64,000 bases of DNA. Origin: Oscillospiraceae bacterium (GTDB lineage: Bacteria > Bacillota > Clostridia > Oscillospirales > Oscillospiraceae). Positions 50,380-59,666 of this stretch are shown one piece after another. Both the position numbers and the translations under genes were made by a program. Below the pieces are notes generated by a model, which was not told where the DNA came from, did no database searches, and was given only the letters and a program-made list of their open reading frames with translations. The first letter of the stretch is position 1. Each line of letters opens with the position of its first letter. The stretch is from NCBI GenBank assembly GCA_902798545.1, contig CADBWQ010000007.1:1-64000 (forward strand), given 5' to 3'.

Positions 50380-51453
50380 ATGAATATTCACGAGGCATAC
50401 AGATATGCGATTGCCTGTCCCACCAGTATGGGTGTTCGCATCACACCGGCCGAACGTATGGCCGTACATAACAGCAATCACTTTTATATGCAGGCTACCA
50501 GCGCTGAGAGCAATGTCCTGAATGTCTCTTCGAGTCTGGGGAAACAGTGCCTGGTTCTGACCCGCTTTGTTGAAGGCAGCCCGATTGCCGAATTCTTGAA
50601 AGCACAGCTTCGCAGCAGAAATATCGCCTATGAAGGTCCGGATATTCCCCAAGGGGGCCCCTGGGGGTTCCGGCATCAGTTCAATATTGCAGATTCCGGA
50701 TTCGGTCTTCGTGCCCCCCGAGTCTGGAATGATCGCGCCGGTGAAGTTGGTCGGACCCTGTCTGCCAGAGATTTTGACCTGGAGCGGATCTTTAGAAAAG
50801 AGAAAGTTGCGGTTCTCCATCTGAGCGGTCTGATTGCGGCAATGAGTCCAGAGACGACCGAAACCTGCCTGAAGCTTGCTGATTACGCCAAATCCTGTGG
50901 AAGTCTTGTGAGTTTCGACCTGAACTACCGCGCTACTTTCTGGAAAGGAAGGGAGACAGAGCTCCGGGAGGCATTTCACAGAATCGCTTCTGTTGCAGAT
51001 ATTCTGATCGGAAATGAAGAGGATTTCCAGCTGTGTCTTGGCTTCGAAGGCCCGGAAGCCGGAGGAAAGAATCTTTCCGGAAAGATCGACCGTTTCCGCG
51101 AGATGATTGACCGCGTCAGAGAAAAATATCCGCAGGCAAAGATGTATGCCACCACACTGCGGCAGGTCGTCTCCGCCAACGAACATCTCTGGGGTGCTCT
51201 GCTCTGGGCGAATGGCCAATGGTATACCGAAGAGCCTCGAAGCATTCCCGTCATGGACCGGATCGGCGGGGGAGACGGCTTCTCCGGTGGAGTTCTTTAC
51301 GGCGTGCTGCAAAACTGGGATCCGGAAAAATGCTTACAGTTCGGTTGGGCAAGCGGTGTCCTTGCGGCCTCCAGTCTTAATGACTATGCAGAACCGGCAG
51401 ATGAGAAACAGATCTGGGATATCTATGCGGGAAATGCCCGTGTACAGCGATAA
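50380..51453 (+). CDS. PfkB-family sugar kinase, 2-keto-3-deoxygluconate kinase-like
   Basis: Phosphorylates a sugar or keto-sugar acid with ATP. The PfkB end signature IGGGDGFSGGVLYG (catalytic Asp) and the SFDLNYRATFW stretch, typical for KDG kinases, are present; 357 residues, slightly longer than usual. It likely makes 2-keto-3-deoxy-6-phosphogluconate from the product of the dehydratase upstream. A second KDG kinase is encoded at 56049, so the two may differ in stereochemistry of the substrate. It lies 10 bp before the next gene. Confidence 0.85.
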   Translation: MNIHEAYRYAIACPTSMGVRITPAERMAVHNSNHFYMQATSAESNVLNVSSSLGKQCLVLTRFVEGSPIAEFLKAQLRSRNIAYEGPDIPQGGPWGFRHQFNIADSGFGLRAPRVWNDRAGEVGRTLSARDFDLERIFRKEKVAVLHLSGLIAAMSPETTETCLKLADYAKSCGSLVSFDLNYRATFWKGRETELREAFHRIASVADILIGNEEDFQLCLGFEGPEAGGKNLSGKIDRFREMIDRVREKYPQAKMYATTLRQVVSANEHLWGALLWANGQWYTEEPRSIPVMDRIGGGDGFSGGVLYGVLQNWDPEKCLQFGWASGVLAASSLNDYAEPADEKQIWDIYAGNARVQR

Positions 51454-51463
51454 GGAGGAACCG

Positions 51464-52915
51464 ATGAAAAAAGCAGATATCGGACTGATCGGGCTTGCCG
51501 TAATGGGTGAAAACCTTGTCATGAATATGGAGTCCAGGGGCTTCACCGTCGCCGTCTATAACAGAAGTACAGAAAAAGTCGATCATTTTGTAAATGGTCG
51601 CGGTGCAGGGAAAAATATCATTGGCTGTCACTCGCTGGCGGAGATGGTCTCTTCACTTGAACGGCCGCGTAAGGTTTTCATGATGGTCAAAGCAGGAACT
51701 GCTGTGGATGAACTGATTGACCAGCTCCTTCCCCTGCTTAGCCCCGGGGATATTCTTATAGACGGAGGCAACAGCCATTATCCGGACACGATTCGGCGCA
51801 CTGCCTATGTGGAAGAGAAGGGAATGCTGTATGTCGGAACCGGTGTCTCCGGCGGTGAAGAGGGCGCACTGAGAGGCCCTTCCATGATGCCCGGGGGCTC
51901 ACCACAGGCATGGAGCCACGTGAAGCCCATCTTTCAAGCAATCTGCGCCAAAGTGGAAGACGGAACGCCATGCTGCGACTGGGTAGGCGAGAACGGCGCC
52001 GGTCACTTTGTAAAAATGGTTCATAACGGAATCGAGTACGGAGATATGCAGCTGATCTGTGAAGCCTATCATCTGCTGCGGGACGGACTCGGCCTGTCCA
52101 ATGAAGAGATGCATCAGGTGTTCGCTGAGTGGAACAGCACGGAACTCGACAGCTATCTGATCCAAATCACTGCAGACATTCTGGGACACCAAGAAGCAGA
52201 CGGTGAGATCACGGTTGAAAAGATCCTTGACTGTGCAGGACAAAAGGGAACTGGGAAATGGACCAGCATTACTGCTCTGGATGAAGGAATACCGCTGACT
52301 CTGATCAGTGAAGCCGTATTTGCCCGATGCCTCTCGGCACAGAAAGACGAGCGACTGAAAGCTTCCGCACTTTACCATAGAACAGTACCTGCTTTTGAGG
52401 GAGACAGGACACGCTTCATTGAGAGCATCCGCCGTGCTCTGTATGCCAGTAAAATTGTCTCCTATGCCCAGGGCTACGCTCTGATGAGGGCTGCGGCGCA
52501 AACGCAGTCCTGGAATCTGAATTATGGTGGTATTGCGCTGATGTGGCGGGGCGGATGCATCATCCGCAGTCGATTCCTCAGCCGCATCAAAGATGCTTTT
52601 GACAGGAATCCGGAGCTTGATAATCTCCTGCTGGATGAGTATTTCTGCAGCACAATGCAATCGCTGCTTCCGGCCTGGCGTGAAGTCATTGCCTATGCCA
52701 TTCAAGTGGGAATTCCCATGCCGGCGTTCTCCTCTGCCCTCAGCTGGTTTGACGGGTACACCTGTGCCTCTCTTCCGGCGAATCTCCTGCAGGCGCAGAG
52801 AGACTATTTTGGTGCGCACACCTATGAACGTGTTGATGCGCCGAGGGGACAGTTCTTCCACACCAACTGGACCGGGCACGGCGGAGATACTGCTTCTTCC
52901 AGTTACAATGCCTGA
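51464..52915 (+). CDS. gnd: 6-phosphogluconate dehydrogenase, decarboxylating
   Basis: Oxidises and decarboxylates 6-phosphogluconate to ribulose 5-phosphate with NAD(P)+. 483 residues, the long homodimeric form. Signs: IGLIGLAVMGENLVMNMESRGF (nucleotide site), VGTGVSGGEEGALRGPSMMPGG, and HFVKMVHNGIEYGDMQ with the catalytic Lys and Glu partners. The start has AGGAGG five bases upstream; the long frame upstream is out of the kinase's frame. In this operon it offers a second way to use gluconate besides the Entner-Doudoroff branch. Confidence 0.95.
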   Translation: MKKADIGLIGLAVMGENLVMNMESRGFTVAVYNRSTEKVDHFVNGRGAGKNIIGCHSLAEMVSSLERPRKVFMMVKAGTAVDELIDQLLPLLSPGDILIDGGNSHYPDTIRRTAYVEEKGMLYVGTGVSGGEEGALRGPSMMPGGSPQAWSHVKPIFQAICAKVEDGTPCCDWVGENGAGHFVKMVHNGIEYGDMQLICEAYHLLRDGLGLSNEEMHQVFAEWNSTELDSYLIQITADILGHQEADGEITVEKILDCAGQKGTGKWTSITALDEGIPLTLISEAVFARCLSAQKDERLKASALYHRTVPAFEGDRTRFIESIRRALYASKIVSYAQGYALMRAAAQTQSWNLNYGGIALMWRGGCIIRSRFLSRIKDAFDRNPELDNLLLDEYFCSTMQSLLPAWREVIAYAIQVGIPMPAFSSALSWFDGYTCASLPANLLQAQRDYFGAHTYERVDAPRGQFFHTNWTGHGGDTASSSYNA

Positions 52916-52942
52916 GAATACCTGACAGCAGGGGATGAAGTT

Positions 52943-54010
52943 ATGATACAATTTCCTGTAATCAATCATATCGGGGAGATTGATGTGCCGTTTCACGCTC
53001 ATTTCCTTTCCCGAAGGATTGAAAATCTGGCAGCGGATGAGGTGTTGATCCGTGTCAGGGCCAGCGCTGTCTGCGGAAGCGATCTCCACATCGTGAAAGG
53101 AAAGCACCCTTCTGCTCCCTTGCCGGTGACCATCGGGCACGAGTTTTCCGGCGATATTGCAGCGGTCGGGAGCGGGGTAACCACGTTCAAACCCGGTATG
53201 CGGGTTACGGTTGAGCCTTGCATCGTCTGCGGCACATGTGACGCCTGTCGACACGGAAATTACGGTTATTGCGACAATATCTCCTATCTGTACAGGAAGG
53301 GGAACGGAGCAATGGCTGATTACGTTGTAGCGAAAGCACCCTATGTATATCCTCTCCCGGAGTATCTCAGCTATGAAACCGGTGCCCTCATCGAACCGCT
53401 GAGTGTTGCGACGCATGCTGTGCGCCGCGCAGATATCCGACTCGGTGACTGTGTCCTGGTTATCGGTGACGGTGCCATCGGTCTCCTGATCGCTGCTATG
53501 TGCAGCCGGAGCGGTGCATCACGGATCATTGTCGGCGGCCACTCTGATAAGCGGCTGTCCATCGCGTCGGAGCTTGGCGCCACGAGCTGTGTGAACACCC
53601 ACAACGAAGACCTGGAGACAGCGGTTTACCGAATCACTGAAGGGCGAGGTGTGGATAAGAGCTTTGAATGCGTTGGGAAGCAGACCTGTTTCCATCAGGC
53701 CGTTAACACCCTGCGCCATGATGGTACTGCGACGATTGTTGGGATCTATGAAGATCAGAATCTGAACTTTGCGCCTGCACGGCTGGTAACGCATGAGCTG
53801 CATCTTCAGGGAACACAGGGATATTGCTGGGATTTTCCCGTTGCCATTGCGGCAGCAAAAGACATCGCACTGGAGCGGCTGATTACACATCGTTTTCCCC
53901 TCTATGCGCTTCAGACCGCGCTCGACACGGCCTTGGACCGGAGCAGTGACGCCATAAAAATTCTGCTGCTGCCGGAGACCGCAATTAGCTTCAACGGAGG
54001 AGAACAATGA
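52943..54010 (+). CDS. Zinc-dependent alcohol dehydrogenase (MDR; sorbitol/L-idonate dehydrogenase-like)
   Basis: 355 residues. Catalytic zinc ligands C44 (CGSDLH) and H66-E67 (GHEFSG), the structural zinc cluster C96, C99, C102 and C110, and a Rossmann motif VIGDGAIGLL are all seen. Members oxidise polyols or sugar acids such as L-idonate or galactonate-type compounds to the keto form with NAD(P). Its place after gnd suggests it feeds another aldonate into the pathway. Its stop overlaps the flavoprotein start by 4 bp. Confidence 0.88.
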   Translation: MIQFPVINHIGEIDVPFHAHFLSRRIENLAADEVLIRVRASAVCGSDLHIVKGKHPSAPLPVTIGHEFSGDIAAVGSGVTTFKPGMRVTVEPCIVCGTCDACRHGNYGYCDNISYLYRKGNGAMADYVVAKAPYVYPLPEYLSYETGALIEPLSVATHAVRRADIRLGDCVLVIGDGAIGLLIAAMCSRSGASRIIVGGHSDKRLSIASELGATSCVNTHNEDLETAVYRITEGRGVDKSFECVGKQTCFHQAVNTLRHDGTATIVGIYEDQNLNFAPARLVTHELHLQGTQGYCWDFPVAIAAAKDIALERLITHRFPLYALQTALDTALDRSSDAIKILLLPETAISFNGGEQ

Positions 54011-55968
54011 AAGAGAGCTGCCTGAAGTTTTCGGATTTCCAGATCCGGCTTATCTCTGTCAATACGGCAGTCGTCGGCTCGGGTGCCGCGGGATACAGCG
54101 CTGCGGACCATCTGTATCGTCAGGGCCAGAGGGATATTCTGATGCTTTCAGAGGCCCGAACAGCCGGGACGAGCAGGAACACGGGCTCGGATAAACAGAC
54201 CTATTATAAACTCACGCTGTCCGGGCATTCGCCAGACAGCGTTTTTGAGATGGCTGAAACTCTATTTGAAGGTCAGTGCGTGGACGGCGATCTTGCACTC
54301 TGTGAGGCTGCTCTGTCTGTTCAGTGTTTCTTCCGTCTTGTCGAGCTGGGGGTGCCTTTCCCCTGCAATCGATATGGCGAATATGTCGGATATAAAACCG
54401 ATCATGACCCAAGGCAGCGAGCGACCAGCATCGGTCCGTATACCAGCCGCAAAATGACCGAGGTGCTGGAGAACAGCGTAAAAGAGAAACAGATTCCTTT
54501 TCTCGATCATATGCAGGTAGTCGCTGTTCTACGGGATAGTGACAATGTCCGGGGACTCCTCTGCCTGAACACAGATTCGACAGGACAACAGGACCGATAC
54601 TGCGTGATCTGCTGCCGGAATGTGATTTACGCCACAGGCGGCCCGGCAGGCATGTATGCTGACAGCGCATATCCTCCCAGTCAGTTTGGCGCCAGTGGGA
54701 TTGCCTTCGAGGCTGGTGTGCATGGAAGGAATCTGACCGAATGGCAATATGGCATGGCTTCGCTGCGCCCGCGCTGGAATGTATCCGGGAGCTACATGCA
54801 GGTGCTTCCGCGGTTTATTTCTACTGATCAGGACGGAAACCATCCATCTGAGTTCCTGACCGATTTCTTTGCCACTCCGGAGGAAATGCTCAGTGCCGTT
54901 TTCCTGAAAGGCTATCAGTGGCCATTTGATGTTCGAAAGGCCATCGGCGAAAGCTCCTTGATCGATCTCCTGGTATACAGAGAGCGATCCGCGGGACGCC
55001 GCGTCTTTCTGGATTATCGCTCCAATCCCGCAGATGGCCGTTTTCGTTTTGAAGATCTTTCCGAAGAAGCATTTCAGTACCTGAATAAAAGTGGATGCTG
55101 TTTCGGAACCCCTTATGAACGGCTCTGCCATATGAATATGCCGGCTGTCGAGTTCTATCGGGAGCACGGAGTTGATCTTGCCAGAGAAACGCTGGAGATA
55201 GCAATCTGTGCACAGCATAACAACGGCGGTCTTGCCGTTGACGCATGGTGGCAGACAGACCTTCCGGGATTTTTTGCTGTTGGCGAGGCCGCGGGGACTC
55301 ATGGTGTTTACCGTCCGGGCGGCGCTGCTCTCAATGCCGGTCAGGTTGGCAGTTTGCGCGCCGCGCAGTATATTGCGGCATACCGGACAGAGATGCCGGA
55401 ACCGGACACCACATTTGAAGCTCTTGTGCAAAAATCTCTTCGTCCTCTGCATTGCCTGGCGGAGTCCGCACTGACAAACAAAGATGCGCCATCTGCGTCT
55501 TCGCGATACCACGAGGCAGCGGTACGAATGAGTGCCTCTGCAGCCGCGCTTCGAAACCCGGAAGCAATCGCAAGTTGTATCAAAGCCGTTGGAGAAGAAC
55601 TCAGCACCCTGCCCGTATCTGTGTCCGCTGAAGAATCAGGGTTGCTGTGGGTGTTCCGTCTTCGCGATATGCTGATCTGTCAGAATGTCTATCTGCAGGC
55701 TTATCTGAATTACTGCAGCAGTGATCACCGCAGCAGAGGAAGTGCGCTTTATTCTGATCCAAGGGGAAACCTGCCCCACCCGGCACTGCCGGAGACATTT
55801 CGATTCTCTCTGGAAGATGAGGATCCTTCCGGCAATCTGATCCAGGAAACGGTATACTGCGATGGAGAATGCCGCTTCGTCTGGCGAACTCCGCATCCTG
55901 TTCCGGAAGAGGACGATTTCTTCGAAAACGTCTGGCGCAGTTATCGCGAAAATCGAAATATCATATGA
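54007..55968 (+). CDS. FAD-dependent oxidoreductase, fumarate reductase/succinate dehydrogenase flavoprotein type
   Basis: 653 residues. An N-terminal dinucleotide-binding site GSGAAG (24-29) is followed by HDPRQRATSIGPYTSRKMTEVL-like substrate-loop sequence, IYATGGPAGMY, and FFAVGEAAGTHGVYRPGGAALNAGQVGSLRAAQYIA, which closes the FAD site. No signal peptide, heme or Fe-S motif is present, so it is probably a cytoplasmic enzyme with an unknown electron partner. It is translationally coupled to the zinc dehydrogenase and ends the operon. The reaction is unknown; reduction of an enoate or oxidation of a sugar-acid intermediate are possible. Confidence 0.8.
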   Translation: MKESCLKFSDFQIRLISVNTAVVGSGAAGYSAADHLYRQGQRDILMLSEARTAGTSRNTGSDKQTYYKLTLSGHSPDSVFEMAETLFEGQCVDGDLALCEAALSVQCFFRLVELGVPFPCNRYGEYVGYKTDHDPRQRATSIGPYTSRKMTEVLENSVKEKQIPFLDHMQVVAVLRDSDNVRGLLCLNTDSTGQQDRYCVICCRNVIYATGGPAGMYADSAYPPSQFGASGIAFEAGVHGRNLTEWQYGMASLRPRWNVSGSYMQVLPRFISTDQDGNHPSEFLTDFFATPEEMLSAVFLKGYQWPFDVRKAIGESSLIDLLVYRERSAGRRVFLDYRSNPADGRFRFEDLSEEAFQYLNKSGCCFGTPYERLCHMNMPAVEFYREHGVDLARETLEIAICAQHNNGGLAVDAWWQTDLPGFFAVGEAAGTHGVYRPGGAALNAGQVGSLRAAQYIAAYRTEMPEPDTTFEALVQKSLRPLHCLAESALTNKDAPSASSRYHEAAVRMSASAAALRNPEAIASCIKAVGEELSTLPVSVSAEESGLLWVFRLRDMLICQNVYLQAYLNYCSSDHRSRGSALYSDPRGNLPHPALPETFRFSLEDEDPSGNLIQETVYCDGECRFVWRTPHPVPEEDDFFENVWRSYRENRNII

Positions 55969-55974
55969 AAGACG

Positions 55975-56021
55975 GGGGAAGGGCACAGGCAAACGTCTGT
56001 GCCCTTCCCCTTATAGTGTTT
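55975..56021. terminator. Shared terminator between the two sugar-acid operons
   Basis: A perfect 14-bp stem (55975-55988 with 55997-56010) with an 8-base loop, followed by TTATAGTGTTTTTAT on the plus strand. It separates the convergent flavoprotein and kinase genes. Confidence 0.9.
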
Positions 56022-56048
56022 TTATACGAATTCAATGACTTGGTTCCG

Positions 56049-57074
56049 TCAGCGCTGTACTCTTCCGGAGGCATTGCCGCCGACCAGAGCCAGTACTTCC
56101 TTTTCGGAGCAGAGGTTAAAATCGTACTCTGTCGCCTGCTTGAGGCAGCTGGCAGCCACCGCAAACTCGATCTGCTGCTGAGGATCGTCCGGCCACTTGC
56201 GCATGGCATGGATCAGACCGCCGCCAAAGGAGTCACCGCCGCCCACGCGGTCGACGAGATGGATCAGGTAATTTCTGGCAAAGTAAGCCTGACCGTCCAC
56301 ATACAGCATACCGCTCCAGTTATTTTCGGAGGCGGAAATACTGCCGCGCAGCGTGATGGCAACAGCTTTAAACTGGAAACGATCGGTCAGCTGCTTTGCG
56401 ACAGAGACATAGCCGTCCCGGTCCAGCTTACCGGAATTGATATCCGTGTTCTCCGCTTCAATGCCGAACACGTCCTTGGCATCCTCTTCGTTGGCAATGC
56501 AGACATCCACATAAGGCATCAGCCGGCCCATGACTTCACCGGCCTTTTCGCGGCTCCAGAGCTTCCCGCGGTAGTTGAGATCACAGGAGACCGTAATGCC
56601 TTTGGCCTTGGCGGCCTTGCAGGCGTCCAGGCATACTTCGGGCATCTCACCGCCAAGCGCGGGTGTGATGCCGGTAAAGTGGAACCAGTCGACGTCTGTG
56701 AAGATCTCATCCCAGTTGAATTCATCCCGCTTTGCCAGCGCAATGGAGGAACCGGCCCGGTCGTAGATCACCTTGCTGCCACGCTGGGAGGCGCCCTTCT
56801 CGCAGAAATAGATGCCCAGACGGGGACCGCCGACCTGCATAAGGGAAGTGTCCACACCGTATCGGCGGAGCGCGTTGATGGCATTCTGACCGATCTCATT
56901 ATCGGGCACTTTAGTGACATAGGCTACGTCGTCTTTGTAGTTGGCCAGGGAGACGGCGACGTTTGCCTCGCCGCCGGCGTAGGTGGCCTCGAAAACCGTG
57001 GCCTGAACAAAGCGCTGATATCCGGGAGGATTCAGACGCATCATGATTTCACCGAAAGTAATTACTTTTTTCAT
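56049..57074 (-). CDS. kdgK: 2-keto-3-deoxygluconate kinase (PfkB family)
   Basis: 341 residues. The N-terminal ITFGEIMMRLNPPGYQRFVQA, the middle CDLNYRGKLWS and the catalytic DRVGGGDSFGGGLIHAM are typical of KdgK. It phosphorylates KDG (or KDGal) to the 6-phospho form, which the aldolase encoded 18 bp upstream cleaves. GAGG precedes the start. Last gene of the second operon. Confidence 0.92.
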   Translation of the reverse strand: MKKVITFGEIMMRLNPPGYQRFVQATVFEATYAGGEANVAVSLANYKDDVAYVTKVPDNEIGQNAINALRRYGVDTSLMQVGGPRLGIYFCEKGASQRGSKVIYDRAGSSIALAKRDEFNWDEIFTDVDWFHFTGITPALGGEMPEVCLDACKAAKAKGITVSCDLNYRGKLWSREKAGEVMGRLMPYVDVCIANEEDAKDVFGIEAENTDINSGKLDRDGYVSVAKQLTDRFQFKAVAITLRGSISASENNWSGMLYVDGQAYFARNYLIHLVDRVGGGDSFGGGLIHAMRKWPDDPQQQIEFAVAASCLKQATEYDFNLCSEKEVLALVGGNASGRVQR

Positions 57075-57092
57075 ACAATCAAACCTCTCTTA

Positions 57093-57752
57093 TTACTTCC
57101 CAAATTCTTCGACTACCTGAACCAGCTGTTTTGCCACTTCGGTGATCTTATCGAATTCACCGTTCTCAATCCACTTCTTGTTTGCAAGATTGCCGCCGAT
57201 GCCGGCACCGCAGGCGCCTGCTTCCAGGTATTCCTTCAGATTCTTCTCATTGATGCCGCCCACTGCGGTCATTTTGATATGGCTGAGCGGGGCACGGATT
57301 GCTTTCAGATAACCGGGACCCATGGAGCCGAGCGGGAATACTTTCACATAGTCCGCACCGGCGTTATATGCTGTTTTGATTTCGCTTGGTGTGAGTGCGC
57401 CCGGCATGGAAACCAGGCCCAGTTCTCTGGTGCGTCTGATGACGGCAACATCCGTGTCCGGGGAAATGATGAAGGAGCCGCCTGCCTTCGCAGTGAGTTC
57501 GACCAGTTCCGGTGAAGTGACGGTGCCTGCCCCGACAAACATTCTTCCTTCGTATTCCTTCGCAAGAGCACCGATGGTGTCGGCGGTAGCCTGCCAGGTC
57601 TCCGGTTTTTTCTGGTCATAGGTGACCTCCATCAGTCTGATCCCGCCGGCATACAGCGCTTCAGCAACCGCAAAGCACTGTTTGGGATCCGCGCCGCGGA
57701 CAATTGCTATGATTTTATACTGGTCAACGTACTGCAGAACCTGTTCTCTCAT
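57093..57752 (-). CDS. eda: KDPG/KHG aldolase
   Basis: Cleaves 2-keto-3-deoxy-6-phosphogluconate to pyruvate and glyceraldehyde 3-phosphate. 219 residues. IRLMEVTYD holds the active-site Glu, VGAGTVTSPE the phosphate loop, and DYVKVFPLGSMGPGYLKAI the Schiff-base Lys (about 135). The ATG at 57752 follows GGAGA; a GTG seven codons earlier overlaps the dehydratase stop. It lies 14 bp after dgoD. Confidence 0.92.
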   Translation of the reverse strand: MREQVLQYVDQYKIIAIVRGADPKQCFAVAEALYAGGIRLMEVTYDQKKPETWQATADTIGALAKEYEGRMFVGAGTVTSPELVELTAKAGGSFIISPDTDVAVIRRTRELGLVSMPGALTPSEIKTAYNAGADYVKVFPLGSMGPGYLKAIRAPLSHIKMTAVGGINEKNLKEYLEAGACGAGIGGNLANKKWIENGEFDKITEVAKQLVQVVEEFGK

Positions 57753-57766
57753 AATGATCTTCTCCT

Positions 57767-58912
57767 TTACCACTCGGCAATGACGCCGTCGCTGTCGCGC
57801 CAGATGGGATTGTGCCAGTCATGGCCTTTTGCCGCCATCTCACGCACGTACTCTTCATTGATATCAACTCCGAGGCCGGGCAGGGTCATCAGGTCACAAT
57901 AACCATCTTTCCACTGGAAGACTTCGGGATTGTTCAGATAGTTGAGGATGTCATAGCCGGCGTTATAGTGAATGCCGGCACTCTGCTCCTGAATGAAGGC
58001 ATTCGGCGAGCAGAAGTCGACCTGCAGGCAGGACGCCAGTGCAATCGGTCCGAGCGGGCAGTGCAGAGCGACAGATACGTCAAAGGCCTCAGCCATAGCT
58101 GCAATCTTACGCGCCTCGAGAATGCCGCCGCAGTGGCTGACATCCGGCTGAACAATGTCCACACCGCCGCGAGCAAGCATGTGCTTAAATCCCCACCGGG
58201 TGAAATTCCGCTCCCCGGTGGCAATCGGCGTGTAGCTGCCGCGGGCAAACTCAAGAAATTCGTCCTCATTTTCACACAGAACCGGCTCTTCAATGAACAT
58301 GAGGTGATAAGGCTCCAGCATATGGATCAGCTGCTTGGCCATGGTTTTGTGGACGCGACCGTGAAAGTCAACCGCAATACGCATGCCGGGAACAGCCTCC
58401 TGAATTGCAGCTACGCGCTCAACCGTGGCCTCCAGCTTGTCGTAAGTGTCAATCCAGCGCAGTTCATCCGTTCCGTTCATCTTGACGGCCTTATAGCCCT
58501 GAGAAGCGGCAACTCTGGCTTCGTTTCCGGTATCCCGTGGATGATCTCCGCCGATCCAGCGATAGACTTCAATCCGGTCACGACACTTGCCGCCGAGCAG
58601 ATCATAAACCGGCACACCCAGCGCTTTGCCCTTGATGTCCCACATTGCCTGTTCAATACCGGAGATTGCGCTGGTCAGAATCGGACCGCCACGGTAGAAG
58701 CCGGTACGATACATCTGCTGGAATGCATCTTCAACATCTGTGGCACTGTGCCCGATCAGCTGGTCGCCAAGCTCTTTCACGGCAGCAGCGACGCTGTCTG
58801 CCTTACCCTCACAAACCGGTTCGCCCCAGCCAACCAGACCGTCATCGGTGGTCATCTTGAGGAACAGCCAGCGGGGCGGGACTTTGAAAAGTTCAAGTTT
58901 TGCTATTTTCAT
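57767..58912 (-). CDS. dgoD: D-galactonate dehydratase, enolase superfamily
   Basis: Dehydrates D-galactonate (or a close aldonate) to 2-keto-3-deoxygalactonate. 381 residues with PPRWLFLKMTTDDGLVGWGEP, YRTGFYRGGPILTSAISGI, metal ligands in VDFHGRV (D, about 183), FIEEPV (E, about 209) and ATGERNF (E, about 235), and the His of LHCPLGPIALASC; the order closely follows E. coli DgoD. AAGGA precedes the ATG. The next genes provide aldolase and kinase, completing the De Ley-Doudoroff route. Confidence 0.92.
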   Translation of the reverse strand: MKIAKLELFKVPPRWLFLKMTTDDGLVGWGEPVCEGKADSVAAAVKELGDQLIGHSATDVEDAFQQMYRTGFYRGGPILTSAISGIEQAMWDIKGKALGVPVYDLLGGKCRDRIEVYRWIGGDHPRDTGNEARVAASQGYKAVKMNGTDELRWIDTYDKLEATVERVAAIQEAVPGMRIAVDFHGRVHKTMAKQLIHMLEPYHLMFIEEPVLCENEDEFLEFARGSYTPIATGERNFTRWGFKHMLARGGVDIVQPDVSHCGGILEARKIAAMAEAFDVSVALHCPLGPIALASCLQVDFCSPNAFIQEQSAGIHYNAGYDILNYLNNPEVFQWKDGYCDLMTLPGLGVDINEEYVREMAAKGHDWHNPIWRDSDGVIAEW

Positions 58913-58960
58913 GTTATAAGTCCTTTCGCGGAATCCATCCGCTTGAATTTCTGAATGATC

Positions 58961-59641
58961 TCACATAATTCCATAAGCTGTAAAAGCTTCGACAGCGCTC
59001 ATGCCTCGACGGATCGCATTGCCAACATTTCTCTCGCCATTGGCCTTGTCCCAGGCACGTTCGATCACTTCTCGCTCAATGTCCTGCGGAATAACGAGAA
59101 CACCGTCCCGATCGCCGAAGACCAGATCACCCGGCAGAACATGCACTCCGTTGACCGTCAGAGGCACCCGGTAGTCGACCACACGCCCGCGGGGGGCCTG
59201 GTCCTGACTGTATGCTCCGAGGCTGAAGCATGGGAAATCCAACGCGAGAATGCCGTTGGTATCACGATGGAATCCGTCACATACCACACCAGCCGCGCCG
59301 AGGACCTGCATGCGCGTGCACATGATCTCCCCAATCAGCGCGTATTCATAGGAAGATCCGGAGCAAAGGTAGATCTCTCCCGGTTTGATATCGTCCAGCG
59401 CGTCGAGCATTCTGCCGAATGTCTTTTCCCCGGGAGCGCACTCCCCGATGGCTTCCCGGTCCTGTTCGAGCACAGGCATGGCTCGGCCACACAGAATCAT
59501 ATCCGGCCGAAGTGGCATCAGGCGGGACGAGAGAAACTGTCGATAGCGTCCCATCTGGTCGAGAATGTCCCCGATCACGGCGGAATACAGCTGTTCGCGC
59601 ATCAATTGGAACAGTTCCTTGTCGATAGTGGGACAATTCAT
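58961..59641 (-). CDS. RraA-like family protein (possible 4-hydroxy-4-methyl-2-oxoglutarate aldolase type)
   Basis: 226 residues with YSAVIGDILDQMGR, GPARGRVVDYR-like sequence (APRGRVVDYRVPLTVNGV) and VFGDRDGVLVIPQD, the metal-binding Gly-Asp-x-Asp-Gly of the RraA/HMG aldolase fold. Family members act as aldolases or oxaloacetate decarboxylases; in sugar-acid operons the role is usually unproven. The start at 59641 has GAGGAG; the longer frame overlaps the dehydratase gene upstream and is rejected. Confidence 0.85.
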   Translation of the reverse strand: MNCPTIDKELFQLMREQLYSAVIGDILDQMGRYRQFLSSRLMPLRPDMILCGRAMPVLEQDREAIGECAPGEKTFGRMLDALDDIKPGEIYLCSGSSYEYALIGEIMCTRMQVLGAAGVVCDGFHRDTNGILALDFPCFSLGAYSQDQAPRGRVVDYRVPLTVNGVHVLPGDLVFGDRDGVLVIPQDIEREVIERAWDKANGERNVGNAIRRGMSAVEAFTAYGIM

Positions 59642-59666
59642 GGTATTCTCCTCGCCTAAAAAAGTT

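Noticed and set aside
55869-57515. 548-codon plus-strand frame
   Set aside because: It crosses the strong terminator at 55975 and is antisense to kdgK and eda, both of which have clear catalytic motifs.
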